From Malus domestica (taxonomy: Eukaryota; Streptophyta; Magnoliopsida; Rosales; Rosaceae): DNA of 64,000 nt. Numbering within the stretch: position 1 is the first letter of the stretch; every line of letters starts with the position of its first letter. Positions 19,579-30,670 of the stretch are shown here, one piece after another. Both the position numbers and the translations under genes were made by a program. Below the pieces are notes generated by a model that ran no database searches, was not told the DNA's origin, and worked only from the letters and a program-made list of their open reading frames with translations. Location of the stretch: the NCBI RefSeq assembly GCF_042453785.1, contig NC_091663.1, forward strand, positions 34,646,001-34,710,000. The letters run 5' to 3'.

Positions 19579-19938
19579 AATAATCTAGCAAATGCCTAGG
19601 TTGGTGTAGTATGTGCATGTTCATGCACTAGAAAACTCTAGTGATGGCATAGGTCGGCAAACATGCCTATAAATAGGTGTGTGATGCTATGCAACCATGT
19701 AAAAAAAGTGTGAAAGCAATCAAGAAGCAAGAAGAAGTGAGAGCAAGTAAGAGAGCAAGAAGTGTGAGAGTGTGAGAATGTTTGAGTGTTTCCTCTTGTA
19801 CTAAGTTTGTGTGAAAATAAAAATTTTTTGTATAACACTTTGAGTGTTCTTTCTCTTGCCTATCAATTCCGCTGCATTTCATTCTTCTTTGTGAGATAAA
19901 CATCTCCAAAGTAGTGAAGCCTTTTTTAAGTCCCAACA
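19565..19938 (+). repeat. LTR tail of the rearranged copia element
   Basis: Non-coding end of the element. It contains a TATA box (CTATAAATAGG near 19668) and a likely poly(A) region, and ends GTCCCAACA. It complements the LTR head at 16898, so each half of one LTR is found at opposite ends of the insertion. Confidence 0.75.
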
Positions 19939-20338
19939 CTATTGTAATGGGGAACACGATTGCAAAAGTCAGTCGTCGGCCGTGGTGGTGGCGGATGTGA
20001 CGTACATCGATTTTGAAGGCACTTCTGCGACGGAGGGGGCGATTAAACTCGATTGTGATCAAGTTTCAGGTGGCTGTCATAATATTGTGATGGATAGGAT
20101 TAATATAATGCCAGCGGTGAGGGATATGAAGATTTTTGCGACTTGTAACAACGCCAAAGGGACTTATGTCGGCACTACGGTGCCCAACGTGCCTTGTCTA
20201 CAGAGTTCAGCGACGGAGCCTACAAGGCCAACAACCATCTACACCGGAAGTGGAGGTTCTGGCAGTGCTAATATACATATAAACTACTACCTGTTTTGTC
20301 CACTGATGACGGTTCTTGTTGCAATAGCTGTTTTTTGA

Positions 20339-21495
20339 TTAACTTGTGTAACACATGCTTTTAACTTGAGTAACTTGCATCTGGTAAAATAATTGGTAGG
20401 TAAATAAATATTCAATTTACTTTTCCAACTAAAACTAGTTCTTTAGACGAAGGCAAACCATTACTAATGTTAGAAGGAAGACGAAAAATGAATAAATGAT
20501 GAAATAGCCAAAAATACCTCAAAGATTTGATGGGCAGCAAGTAACAATTATATGGATTAGAATGGTGATAAAAGCTCAGAAAGTGACACGATAGTCAGAA
20601 AGAGTTTACATGGCCTGGGTACACTGACGTTCTGTGTCAATAAAAAAAACACGTTTAAATTGTTTTGTCTAAATCTCATTATGGCATTAGTATGGGATGT
20701 AACATAACGGTGTACACTTTACTGAGCAATGATAAATTCGTCAATCTAAAGTTTACAATTACGATTATATTTACTCTATAATTGCGTTTTTATTAAGCAT
20801 AAATTCATACTATACTTATTTGGTAATTGCCTGCTACACCTACAGGTCTTTAAAACTAGTTAAAACTATGACCAACCATAGAAAACAATTAAACACATAT
20901 AGAGTAAAGTCCTCGCTTTAGTAAAGCTAGCTGGAGCTGCGTTCTCTCACATTAGATCAAAGTTAGAATCACTTTTCGTAATAGTTATTTTGAGGATTGG
21001 CCATGAATAAACCTTTGGTCCGACAAATTGTTAGGAACAGGAAACCTAACACTTCGATTTCCTTGATGGAACATCCGACTCCAAGTTACAAGAAGTAAAC
21101 TAAAGCCAATTCCAATTGTAACATCAAAATATGCCTATGAATTTCGAGCAACCTGATGACTGGATGTGTCCTCCCTCCATGATTGTGGGGTTTTAGGTAG
21201 AATTAATTAGTGCTTTCCTTTATATTAGTTTCTTATTCATGCTTCCAAATTAATTACCGTCTCTCTCCGGTGCCTTGTCGTGGTTGTAGTTGATAGGTGG
21301 GTTTGGGATACAGCGGGAAACTATTCCTAACGGTAAGAGGATTTCCTTCGTACCAAGTTGCAATGGAAATTAACCAAAACTAATAGTATTTTGGAACAAA
21401 ACTAACATTCCAAGTAAATATAGTAACACTACATTCTTGTTTAGTGTTTACAATCCTTGTGTTCTTCTAGCATCTGAGACATCTTCTCTGTTGTT
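20339..21495. other. Spacer between the two polygalacturonase genes
   Basis: No gene seen. The block 20440-20580 ('GGAAGACGAAAAATGAATAA', 'AGATTTGATGGGCAGCAA') is clearly related to 24085-24215, downstream of the second polygalacturonase. The duplication therefore covered the gene and its 3' flank. Confidence 0.65.
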
Positions 21496-23376
21496 TTGAA
21501 AGCAATGCGGTTTAACATACTCGTTCGCATTTTAGTTTTCTTCTTCCTCACTGGGTCCCTGTTTATTGGCATCGCACATAGCCAAAAAATATTTGACATA
21601 ACCAAATACGGTGCTGTTGGAGACGGACGAACCGATGATTCCCCGGCTTTTCTGAAGTCATGGGGTGACATATGTAACGGTGAGAATGACGCTGTACTGA
21701 CTCTTCTTGTTACAGAGGGCAAAACGTTCATGTTGCAACCTATTAAATTTGAAGGTCCATGCAAGCCAAAAAGTCTACTCTACATATTCATGTTTTAGGT
21801 AACATGTTGGCACCTAACCGTGGTGCATGGAAAGAATGTGAGTCGGGTAGCTGGCTAAGTTTTTCTAATATTGAAAATCTCATGGTCGACGGCTTGGGTA
21901 AGATCGATGGTCAGGGTTCTGCATGGTGGAGCACAGCCTAATACGACGCAAGATCGCGCAAGCTCTTAGGGGACAACGACAACTGCAAACCACAAAAGGC
22001 ACTTGAGTTCAACAACTGTTTGAACCTCAGCGGACTCCCTTTTTTGAATAGCCCACAAGCACATATCGGTATAAACGGTTGTGACAATGCGGATGTCTTG
22101 CATTTGAACGTTCATGCGCCAGAAAACAGTCCCAACACTGACAGTATTGACATCTCCTTCTTAAGCTATATCAGCATTCGAGATTCATTTATCAGAACAA
22201 GCGACGATTGTATTGCAATCAACGGCGGGTGCTCCTTTCTCTATATTACCAACATTTGCATGCGGACCAGGTCATGGAATTAGGTATGCCCCCACACATT
22301 CGAATGACTTAAAATAGTCTCTTGTCATGTTAATGCATCATGTATGTTTTATTATTCGACCAACGAATTATTGTGATGTTGTCCATGATATTAACCTCAA
22401 TTGTCTCTCGCAAACAGTGTTGGAAGTTTAGGAGCAGATGGAGCTACTGAGAAAGTGGATAATATCTACGTGAAAGATTGTAGTTTCACCAGAACTATAA
22501 ACGGAGCAAGGATCAAGACGTGGCAGGGTGGCTCCGGGTACGCGAGAAACATAACGTTTGAGAGGATCAAACTTGATGGAGCTCAAAACCCTATTGTTAT
22601 TGATCAATATTATTGTAATGAGGACCAGAACTGCAAAAGTCAGCCGTCGGCATGGGGGGATGCGACGTACATCAATTTCGAAGGGACACCAGCCACAGAA
22701 GGTGATTCAGTTCGACTGCGATAAGATTTCGGGTGGCTGTTATAATATTGTGATGGATCAGATTGATATAAAGTATTCGGTGGGGGATAAGATGATTTTT
22801 GCGTCTTGCAACAATTCCGAAGGAACTTCAATCGGAACGACGGTGCCTAATGTGCTTTGTTTGAAGAGTTCAGGGACGAAGCATGCGACGCCAACCGAGC
22901 CAGTTACACCAGCCACAGCGGACCCTAAGATACTTCCGCCTCCCTCTCCAATTAACCCTCCACCACTACCAATCATGCCACCACCGTTGCAGCCGGCACC
23001 TACCGTACCACTTCCCTCTCCACAACCACCAGTACCAACACCTGTACCAATCGTACCTCCGCCGGCGCCACCAGCGAAACCAATCAAACCATTGCCTTCG
23101 CCACCAATTGTGCCAATCATACCATTGTTGCCACCACCACCAAAACCAGTCATACCACCACCACTTGAACCTATCACGCCACCACCACCGGAAGACATCA
23201 TACCGCTGCCGCCCGATGCAATTAGTCCACTCCCCTCACCACCTGAGCCACCAACCCCGCCCACGCCAGTGCCACATGCGGAGGGACAACTTGATATCAT
23301 GGAGGCGCCAAGGGAGGGTGACGAATCAGATATATACAACTTCAACAACAACTATTTTTCTTATTACTTTGTGTAA
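21496..23376 (+). pseudogene. Polygalacturonase (GH28) pseudogene with proline-rich C-terminal tail
   Basis: Tandem partner of the gene at 15809. Exon 1 runs from about 21496 to 22283 and exon 2 from 22418 to 23376, with the same intron position. Lesions: a frameshift near 21765, a TAA at 21939-21941 replacing a Gln codon, a frameshift near 22250 just before GHG, and another near 22700. Active-site motifs have also drifted: NTDG is NTDS and GTGDDC is RTSDDC, while RIK is kept. After the conserved 'GTTVPNVLCLKSSGT', a tail of roughly 150 residues rich in PPP, PPLP and PSPP replaces the short Gly/Ser tail of the first gene. The tail resembles extensin-like cell-wall linkers; its frame is open to 23376. 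Not functional as an enzyme. Confidence 0.9.
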
Positions 23377-23574
23377 CAAATCAATTTTTACTGGAATTAC
23401 CTTTGACTTGTAAACATAGAGCGAACCAGCAATCTTGTAGCATTTGTACCTAATAGTTGAAAAATGTATTACTGTTACTTGTTCAGCTATATATACATAT
23501 TCCTGCTTAATCATTAAAGGTTGATACAGAATGGAGTAGTGATTGGATAGCCTATGGAACACACCTATGGAGGA

Positions 23575-23721
23575 GCTGAATTTGCCAATTGATAGGTTAA
23601 GATTAATCTATATTTTATTAGAGAAGAATGAACATGTCGATCTAACAGCTGAATTTGTCAATTTGATGATTTAAGATTAATCTATATTTGACTAGAGAAG
23701 AATGGACTTGTCGATCTAGCA
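23575..23721. repeat. Tandem direct repeat, two copies of 73 bp
   Basis: Two copies start 'GCTGAATTTGCCAATT' (23575) and 'GCTGAATTTGTCAATT' (23648), and both end with AGAGAAGAATG and GTCGATCTA. A few substitutions separate them. Confidence 0.85.
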
Positions 23722-25979
23722 TCTACAATCATGTTTGTATTTACGCTAAAATGCATTTGTATTAAATATGAACTAATACTATACATATTTTGTCGTAGCA
23801 CGTGACATATGACATATATATGCACATGTGACATATGCACTCTAATGCTTGTAAATTATTATCCTCGTACAGATGTGGTCATGAAAATACGAATTACATC
23901 ATTCCCTAACTTCTTTGATGCCGGATTTATCATATGGTACATTGGATTGCTTCACATGTTAAATTTCTGCAGGTTTCTGTATCTAGCTTTTATGACTTAA
24001 GGCTTGCATTGGTAAAACAAATGGTACGTAAAAGTCAATTTACATTCCTAACTGGAAGTCTAGAACCAGTTCTGCAGATTAAGCCAGCATTGCTAAGGTT
24101 GGAAGGAAGACAAAAATAAATAAATGATGAAATGGACAGACCACAAAGATTTGATGGGCAGCAAAAAACACCATGGATTGCATCATTGGATGGTGATAAA
24201 AGCTAGGAAAATGAAAGGGGAAGCAAAGATAGTGACAAGATCTTTTAGCCAGGACACTAAAGTGGATGAAAACTTAATGCAATGCATGTGGTTTTTTTTT
24301 TTTTTGTTTGTTTTTGTTTTTGTTTTTTTTCCACTGGTAGTGCTATCCACACACTTGTTTTCACTTTTCATACATTTCTGTTAATTTTTTGCCGTCTGAT
24401 GGAATGAATTGAAAAAGAACAATGGATAAAATTTAACAAAGGTGTGTGGAAGGTAAAAATAAGTGTGTGAATAACACTACCCTTTTTCCACCCAAAAGTG
24501 AAAAACTTCACATCAATATCAACAAGTCAATTAGTATTTTATTTGTGATGTGTGCTTCCTTTTTGAGTGAAAATATTTGTCATTGTACTACTAGAACCAT
24601 GAGCCACTCTTGTGACTAATAGGGGCCTCTTTGTTAGCAAACTTTCTAATCTGATAAGCAAATGATTCTACCTGGTTCATTTGGTTGTAAATGAGTGCTA
24701 GGGTTAAGTTGAGCATGTGCACACGGACTGATTTCGACCCTTCATTATTCATAAGGTATGCAAGTAAAAAAGATCACAATCAGCTCAATAGTTGAGTAAT
24801 TAATTGATCTTAATATTTCCCGAATTATCGGATAGATTCTTGAGTAAGGTTTTTGTACTACGTCACTTGTTCATCTAAGAAATATATATGAGCGCCTCAT
24901 GCATATGAGTCCCACACATTTCCAATTTCAACCCTAATGCGATGCGCCACTTTTGTGTAGGATTGAACAGACGAATAATGTAATATGGAAGCTTCTACTC
25001 AAAAATATCTCCGATAATTCCCACGAAAGTGTTTGGGCCAACGAAAACCTATATGTGAAAGCTTGTGGATTGAGCTTCAAGCCTTTATACTTTGTATATA
25101 CGAGGACAATTTTTTAGCTTAAGAACTAGCTAGTTTTACTTTTGATGTAAAGTTTATGTGGGCATGTAATGTATAATTAATGTACAATTACATGTCAGAG
25201 AATCGAAGGATAGAGAGTCTACATCAGAAGCCACATCACCACAAGAAGTACTTGAAGCCCAAACCCAAAGGTGTGCTTCGGAAATACATCTCTCTTTCTT
25301 TTGGCAGATGGAAAGAAAATGAAAACAAAAGATACCCACAAAAACACAAAAAAAAGCCAAAATTTTGACACAAATTTTTGTTTCTGAAGCTGTGTAGCTA
25401 GGCAAAAGAGAGGATGGAGGGGGTGCCTTAAGAAGGTTTTTCAAAGCTAGAAAAGCAAAAGAAACAGAAAGAAAATCATGTTCTCAACTAAGAGAAGAAG
25501 ATATATACTTTGCCCAAAGTACAAATCAAATCAAAGATCATCCCTTTGACTGCCTCGTTTGTCTATCTATGATGTTTACTCGTTTGATTTTCAAGCATGG
25601 ACGAGTTTTACAAAAAACCCTAGCACCGGAGGTCCTGAGTTTTTCCTTTTCTTTATCACTTTAGCATCGGATTTATTGTGTGTTAGTTGTGAACATAGAG
25701 TTTAAAATCATTATCGAATCGGAATCAAAGTTGGGATAATAATATCGAGAGATAATCTTTCATACATGACCAATAACTTCAACGGTGAAGTATTTATCTT
25801 ACATTCATAATCAGAGTGAGAAACTGATAATCTTTTTTCTTTTTCTAAATTAAAGAAACAATTGTAACTTCTAAAGTAAAATTCATTATCATCAGTTTAT
25901 GCGGTATTTGCCAAACAAATTAAAGAGAATGAGAAAACAAGAGCGTGAAATGTTCACACACATTAGCAGGATGAGGGGA
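23722..25979. other. Gene-free spacer
   Basis: AT-rich sequence with a poly(T) run (24291-24332) and the duplicated polygalacturonase 3' flank (about 24085-24215). No open frame in it has a recognisable motif, splice context or codon bias. Confidence 0.5.
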
Positions 25980-26150
25980 AGAAAAAGAGTTTAAATATCC
26001 TAATCCCACTTCAACTAATACCAAGACCTTTTATGATAAAATCTCACACATGTCGGACTGTGCAGGTGGTAATTAATAAGTTTGGGACAATATCAGTGTT
26101 GTTGGAAGTAAGTTTTTAGCCTGTCTCTTTGATAATTTAACAGAAAACCA
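25980..26150. repeat. Dispersed repeat, copy 1
   Basis: About 170 bp, including 'GATAAAATCTCACACATGTC' and 'GGACAATATCAGTGTTGTTG', reappear in the same order and strand near 44555-44710 with roughly 75-80 percent likeness by eye. Family unknown; probably an old transposon fragment. Confidence 0.65.
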
Positions 26151-26599
26151 CTATCCCTAACCAAAATTTGATGACAAATGATGGTTGGACATGAGAGCGA
26201 GCAATTACATTTTACATCAGTCGACCGTGAAGTACCCAGAAAGGAAGAGGAGGGGAGAGTGTCCATCGATTTCATGTACAATTTGACTAAGTTTACCTCT
26301 AATAATATGAAGTTGCAGACGGATGTTATACGTGGCGTTTTGCCAAAGGACAGGTACAAGTCATATATCCACATTCATAATATCATTAACCGAATCCAAT
26401 TATATGGTGTCCTCTTTGATCCCACTAGTTTGATGAAATATTTTTGTGTGAGTCAAAGAAAAGAACAGTTTTCCAGCAGTAAAAAGAAAAGAATTCGATC
26501 GAGTTGTAGGGTAGTCTGTCTCTTCTTTCATGGCCTTTTGCCCGTAACTCTTTCATAAGTTTAGTATTTGCTCTTTCTCATACTTCTTGTACTATCCCA

Positions 26600-27320
26600 G
26601 GGTGCTGCCATCGTGACATGCATTAGCCAACGTTTACGGTTCTACTCAGTTTCTCACCATAGTGAATTATGCCTGTCCGGGTTGGCTCCGATATTATCTG
26701 TCACAATCTATTCGTCATTTCGTCAATGTATCGATCCTAATAGTAACTATTCATAGTATCGATCCTAATAGTAACTAGCCACTAATGAGACTACATGCAA
26801 TCACTTATACAACTCACGTTGACCCAGTACTAATTAGATGTGAGACTCAACACTCGCACACGTTCGGATTGGCTCTGATATCATATATCACGAATCAGTT
26901 GGCATATTAGCAGTGCATTGATCTCAATATCAGTCACTAGTGAGACTACATGCAATTGCTTATATATATAGCCTAGATTGATTCAATACTTTTTTGATGT
27001 GAGACTCAACACCGACGAAAATATGTGCTCAGGTTGGCTCTGGTGTACCATTTGTCACGACCTAGTTTCGGCACTACATTGATCTCAATAGGACTAGTAA
27101 CTAGTGAGGCTACATACAAGCAATTGGAGTATGATTCTCTCCCCTCCTAATTGAACGATCACAATTAAGCCACGCAAACACCTTATATTAATTTTTTATA
27201 GCAAGAGAAAGACAAAATAAGAGAATGTAAGAGTAGCGGATAGAAAGATAGTCCCAAGCAATCACCCATACAACTCAGGTTGACATAGTACTTTTCAGTG
27301 TGAGACTCAACACCGGCCAC
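26600..27320. repeat. Array of diverged 150-200-bp repeats
   Basis: Phrases recur in order: 'GGTTGGCTC(T/C)GATATCAT...TGTCACGA', 'CATTGATCTCAATA', 'AGTGAG(A/G)CTACATGCAA' and 'GATGTGAGACTCAACAC'. At least three copies lie between 26640 and 27120, with a partial copy at 27250-27320. No coding content seen. Confidence 0.65.
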
Positions 27321-27464
27321 ACACAATATGGGGTGTCACAGTCATACCTCTATTTATGACTATACATGAATGACATTTTGCCAAATGCCATGCTGATAGA
27401 AAAGTGATCCCTTTGTACGACAGCTCTATGTGTTTTAGACAAGTCGTTGACAACGTATATTTGG

Positions 27465-27931
27465 AAGTAAATTGTAGTAATGGTCTCTCAACTTTAATCA
27501 AATTGGAGCAATGGTCCTCTAACTAAAAATCCATTATCATTAGTCTCTCAACTTATCAAAATGTATAGCTATAGTCATTTTCATTAATTTCGTTAAAATT
27601 TTGGCAAAATAAGTTATATTGGAATAACCATTTACATAATTAGTGTCTTTCAACTCATCAAAATGTGTAATTATGGTCATTTTCGTCAATTACGTCAAAA
27701 TTTTTATCAAAACGAGTTATGTTGGAAGGACCATTGCTACAATTGGGTTAAAGTTAAGAGACAATTTCTCCAGTTGAATTAAAGTTGAGAGACCAATGAT
27801 AATGAATTTTTAGTTGAGGGACCATAACTGCACGTTTTGATGAGTTGAGGGACCAATGGTAATGAATTTTTAGTTGAGAGATCATTACTTCAATTGAGTT
27901 AAAGTTAAGGGACTATAACTACAATTTACTC
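27465..27931. mobile_element. MULE-type MITE with long inverted repeats
   Basis: A 467-bp fold-back element. Ends are AAGTAAATTGTAG and CTACAATTTACTC, and the related arms extend about 90 bp inwards ('GGTCTCTCAACTTTAATCAA' against 'TTGAGTTAAAGTTAAGGGAC'). It is flanked by the 9-bp duplication TATATTTGG at 27456-27464 and 27932-27940. A 9-bp duplication with long arms fits Mutator-like non-autonomous elements. No coding capacity. Confidence 0.87.
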
Positions 27932-28610
27932 TATATTTGGACTGGTTGACCATGAGGGTAGTTTCACTAGACTAGTGGATTCAATGGGGTTTTGTGAGGG
28001 ATTCCCATTTGGCAATTGGGAAATGAAGATTCTGTATTTTTCATTGGTGTGTTTAGCTGTCTAGCTTAGTAGTTTAATTAGTCCTTAAACACATTAAACA
28101 ATATGCTAATCGATTGCAAACAACCTTAAAATATGAACATTAAGTACTTTGATAGGGGAAGAAGACATAGTCTCCCACATGTAGCATGTGTGTTGAGGAT
28201 TAGTCAATTAAGAAATCAAGCCCTGAGAGCTTAATCCAAGAAAGTACTTTGTTCAAGCTTAGGCATTAAACAATGATAATCGATACTTAAGGGCGAAAAG
28301 TTAGGAGATCGCGTGGGTTGTAGATTAATGAGTTAAGCTACGATTAGGGACCCTCAATGGCCTAACAGATCCTACCTTTATGTGAACTAAGTGTGAACTA
28401 GTTTGGCTTCTGTCTTGTGTCCTTATGATTAATCTGAAATATTGAGTGGTTAATTTGGCTTGTGTCATGTATACTTGTGATGTGTTGGCACAAATACAAT
28501 ACAATGAGAACCATATTCAATTGGTACCTCGAGACTTACCAGCAATGGGGTATCATGACTGAGGTATACTATTCAACATTGAGCAGGCCCCGTTTTCCTC
28601 GCTGGAGTGT

Positions 28611-28737
28611 GAAAGCGTGGGTAACGAATGTGATTAGATATCCTGGTAGTCCATGCCGTAAACGATGAGTGTTCGCCCTTGGTTTACGCAGATCAAGGGC
28701 CCAACTAACACGTGAAACACTTCACCTGAGGAGTAGG
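28611..28737 (+). pseudogene. Nuclear copy of mitochondrial small-subunit rRNA (rrn18) fragment
   Basis: The stretch reads as an SSU rRNA segment: 'GATTAGATATCCTGGTAGTC' (usual ATACCC), then 'CATGCCGTAAACGATGAGTG', 'TTCGCCCTTGG', 'GTGAAACACTTCACCTGAGG'. The ATGAGTGTTCGCCCTTGG wording is that of plant mitochondrial rrn18; the plastid 16S gene differs here. Most visible changes from the usual sequence are C to T or G to A, as expected for decay of methylated nuclear DNA. It is a fragment of about 127 bp and not a working rRNA gene. Confidence 0.87.
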
Positions 28738-29847
28738 ATTAACAAATCGGATTCGTTCAAAGAGAATCCTTCAATGACAACATCTACCACTCAAATGAAC
28801 ACTATATCTATATCAGGATTTCTTTTTCCATCCATAGCAAAGAATCAAATAATTCTCTATCCCTAAAAAACACAAATCTCTCAGCTTATATTTGTGTAAA
28901 CGAGTCTTTTTATGATAGGGGGATTTTTCAAGACACAAACTTTACATTCATCCAGAAAATGAAATGTGAGCTTGCAGATTAGCAAGTTGAAATTACCCAA
29001 ATTGAAACCCCAAAATTGGGACAAATACCTTGGTCCTCATGGACACAAGTCTTGATGGAGTAAAAAAGGCCTCAATTTGGCATGGCAATGTAACCTAGTG
29101 TTCAACTAAAAAGCAAACCATTGAAGGTTTTGAGGAGAAATATGCAATGCTTCTTAAGTTGGACCACAAACATTCTTCCAATCTCCCAGACCTAAAGCAA
29201 TGAACATCCATTGGAGAAGAAACCCCTTTTTGTCATACAAAAATACACCCTCTATGAAACCCTATAAAAGCTTATGGCTATGGATGTCTCAAAGCAAAGC
29301 ACAAAACCCACACTTGGGACAACATTCTTGACCTATAAAAAAATAGTCTTCCAAACATTCTTACCAATTGTGAAAACACAACCGCATATGGTTCACAAGT
29401 GAAGCATCACTTAATGCCAGTCATTTTTTTTTATCTATTTATAAGTGAGATGTTTTTTGTTTAATTTTCGTCGACTATCTCATTCTGTTGTTTAGCCCAA
29501 ATCTTCCACTTTTAGTGTAAATATACTTCGTTAAATTAAAAAAATTCACAAGTCAAACAGAGAAGTGAAAAAAAAACTTGCTACCGGAATATAAAATCGG
29601 ACAGTGTCACTGGTAATTTAGGAGTGATTCAAACCAATCAGAGTTGTGTCATGAGTTGTAACAAACTCCCAAATGCATTATGCTCTTTTATTTATTTATT
29701 TTGTTGGGTTCTTTAACTGCCAGGGTTTAGATCAAACCTAACTTAGAGAGAGAAAGGGAAGAATTTAGAGAGAGAAAGCTTGGCAGTGGGCAGTGTAGGG
29801 AATTTGGGTGTGAGTGGGTGACCAAATATAATCCAAAGTCACAGTCC
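28738..29847. other. Gene-free spacer
   Basis: AT-rich, no recognised gene or element. 28160-28610, before the rRNA fragment, is equally featureless apart from scattered short repeats. Confidence 0.45.
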
Positions 29848-30018
29848 AGATAAATTTTTAATTGTTACTGGAATACGGGTAGTACATTATGTATTTTTAT
29901 ATAAGTGGTGGAAAATTTTATTTTTTAAGTTATTAACTTTTTAACACACATATCTCACCATTTATATAGTGAAACGTAATGTACCATTTCGTGTGACGGT
30001 CACGTTAAAAAATATCTC
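29848..30018. mobile_element. MITE, family shared with 39863 and 63903, diverged copy
   Basis: Palindromic unit of about 170 bp. Ends read 'AGATAAATTTTTAATTGTTAC' and, reversed, 'AGAGATATTTTTTAACGTGAC'. The middle 'TTTTTTAAGTTATTAACTTT' matches the copy at 39863. Confidence 0.65.
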
Positions 30019-30217
30019 TACTGAGCGCCCCTCCCCAAGTCCCCAAGCAAAGGGCTGAGTCGGCCTTGGATTTTGGGGTAAAAAGTCTCTCGACACACAG
30101 AGCCAACCTCTCTCTCTAACTCTTATACCACTCCACTTTATTCTCTCTTCAAAATTCGATACTTTGTTTGCTCTGTGTACCCATAACGAGGTTTTTCTCA
30201 GACAACTCCCACATTCT

Positions 30218-30257
30218 CACTCTCTCACTCTCTCTCTCTCTTTCTCTCTCTCTCTCT
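30218..30257. repeat. CT microsatellite
   Basis: Nearly uninterrupted CT dinucleotides in the presumed 5' UTR or promoter of the phosphatase gene, a common plant core-promoter feature. Confidence 0.85.
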
Positions 30258-30670
30258 AGGAATCCTGCATTGTCTTGATTTATCCTTAGAAGGGCTGTGT
30301 CCTTCTCTGTTTCTTCCGCTTTGAGTTTCCTCTGTTTTCTCTCCTTCCAAACGCAGAAGTGTGGGAGTGCAGGAGAAAAGTACCCAGTGGGGTATTTTGG
30401 ATTTTAACTTTCTGTTTGGAAGCTGGGAAAATAAAATGCCGACTCGGGTTCCCTTCATTGCTTGAGGAAACAGGGGATTTTCCCACTACCCATTTTTGTT
30501 CTCTTCTTCTTCTAAGCAAATCAGTGAGCTTTTCCCATTGTTTCCCTGAAAAAACCAGAGCTTTTGAGCCATTTTTCTTCCTGGGTTTTAATTTTGTTGG
30601 TATTCTTCTTCTTTCTCCATCCGCATTCATTGCTGCAAGTACAGATATCCATTTATGAAGCAGTGAAACA

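Larger units (their letters stand above)
16898..19938 (+). mobile_element. Rearranged, non-autonomous Ty1/copia element in a polygalacturonase exon
   Basis: Ends are TGTTGAATAG... and ...GTCCCAACA, with target duplication CTATT at 16893-16897 and 19939-19943. So it integrated as one unit. Inside, segments run out of order. (A) 16898-17033: LTR head, sense. (B) 17080-17215: its perfect inverted copy, followed by an inverted polypurine tract and RNase H end down to about 17408. (C) About 17408-17525: sense RNase H middle. (D) About 17525-18885: linker, RT and RNase H, sense. (E) About 18885-19560: Gag, sense. (F) About 19565-19938: LTR tail with a CTATAAATAGG TATA box. Protease and integrase are absent. 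Protein wording fits the Tork-like copia lineage. It cannot move on its own. Confidence 0.9.
15809..20338 (+). pseudogene. Polygalacturonase (GH28), split by a copia-derived insertion
   Basis: Exon 1 is 15809-16596 and exon 2 starts at 16701. Exon 2 is broken after 16897 by a 3041-bp element and resumes at 19944. Apart from the insertion and its CTATT duplication, the frame would be open for 459 codons. Signal peptide: hydrophobic 'LIFFFLPLPLFIGIAHS'. GH28 enzymes hydrolyse pectin (polygalacturonan) in the cell wall. All four family motifs are present: NTDG (about 16448), GDD (about 16514), GHG (about 16583) and RIK (about 16792). The C-terminus is Gly/Ser-rich with a hydrophobic end. As it stands, translation runs into the element and stops at 17014-17016, losing the C-terminal part. 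Recently disabled unless the insertion can be spliced out, for which I see no clear signals. Confidence 0.92.

Noticed and set aside
22758-23351. Minus-strand glycine-rich frame of 197 codons
   Set aside because: It is the reverse complement of the proline-rich tail (CCA/CCT codons read as Gly); no start context or other motif.
26600-27320. CRISPR-like array
   Set aside because: Repeats are long, diverged and irregularly spaced in a plant genome; no cas genes.
28611-28737. Plastid or bacterial 16S rRNA
   Set aside because: The ATGAGTGTTCGCCCTTGG wording fits plant mitochondrial rrn18; the plastid gene reads differently at this place, and the flanks are plant nuclear repeats.
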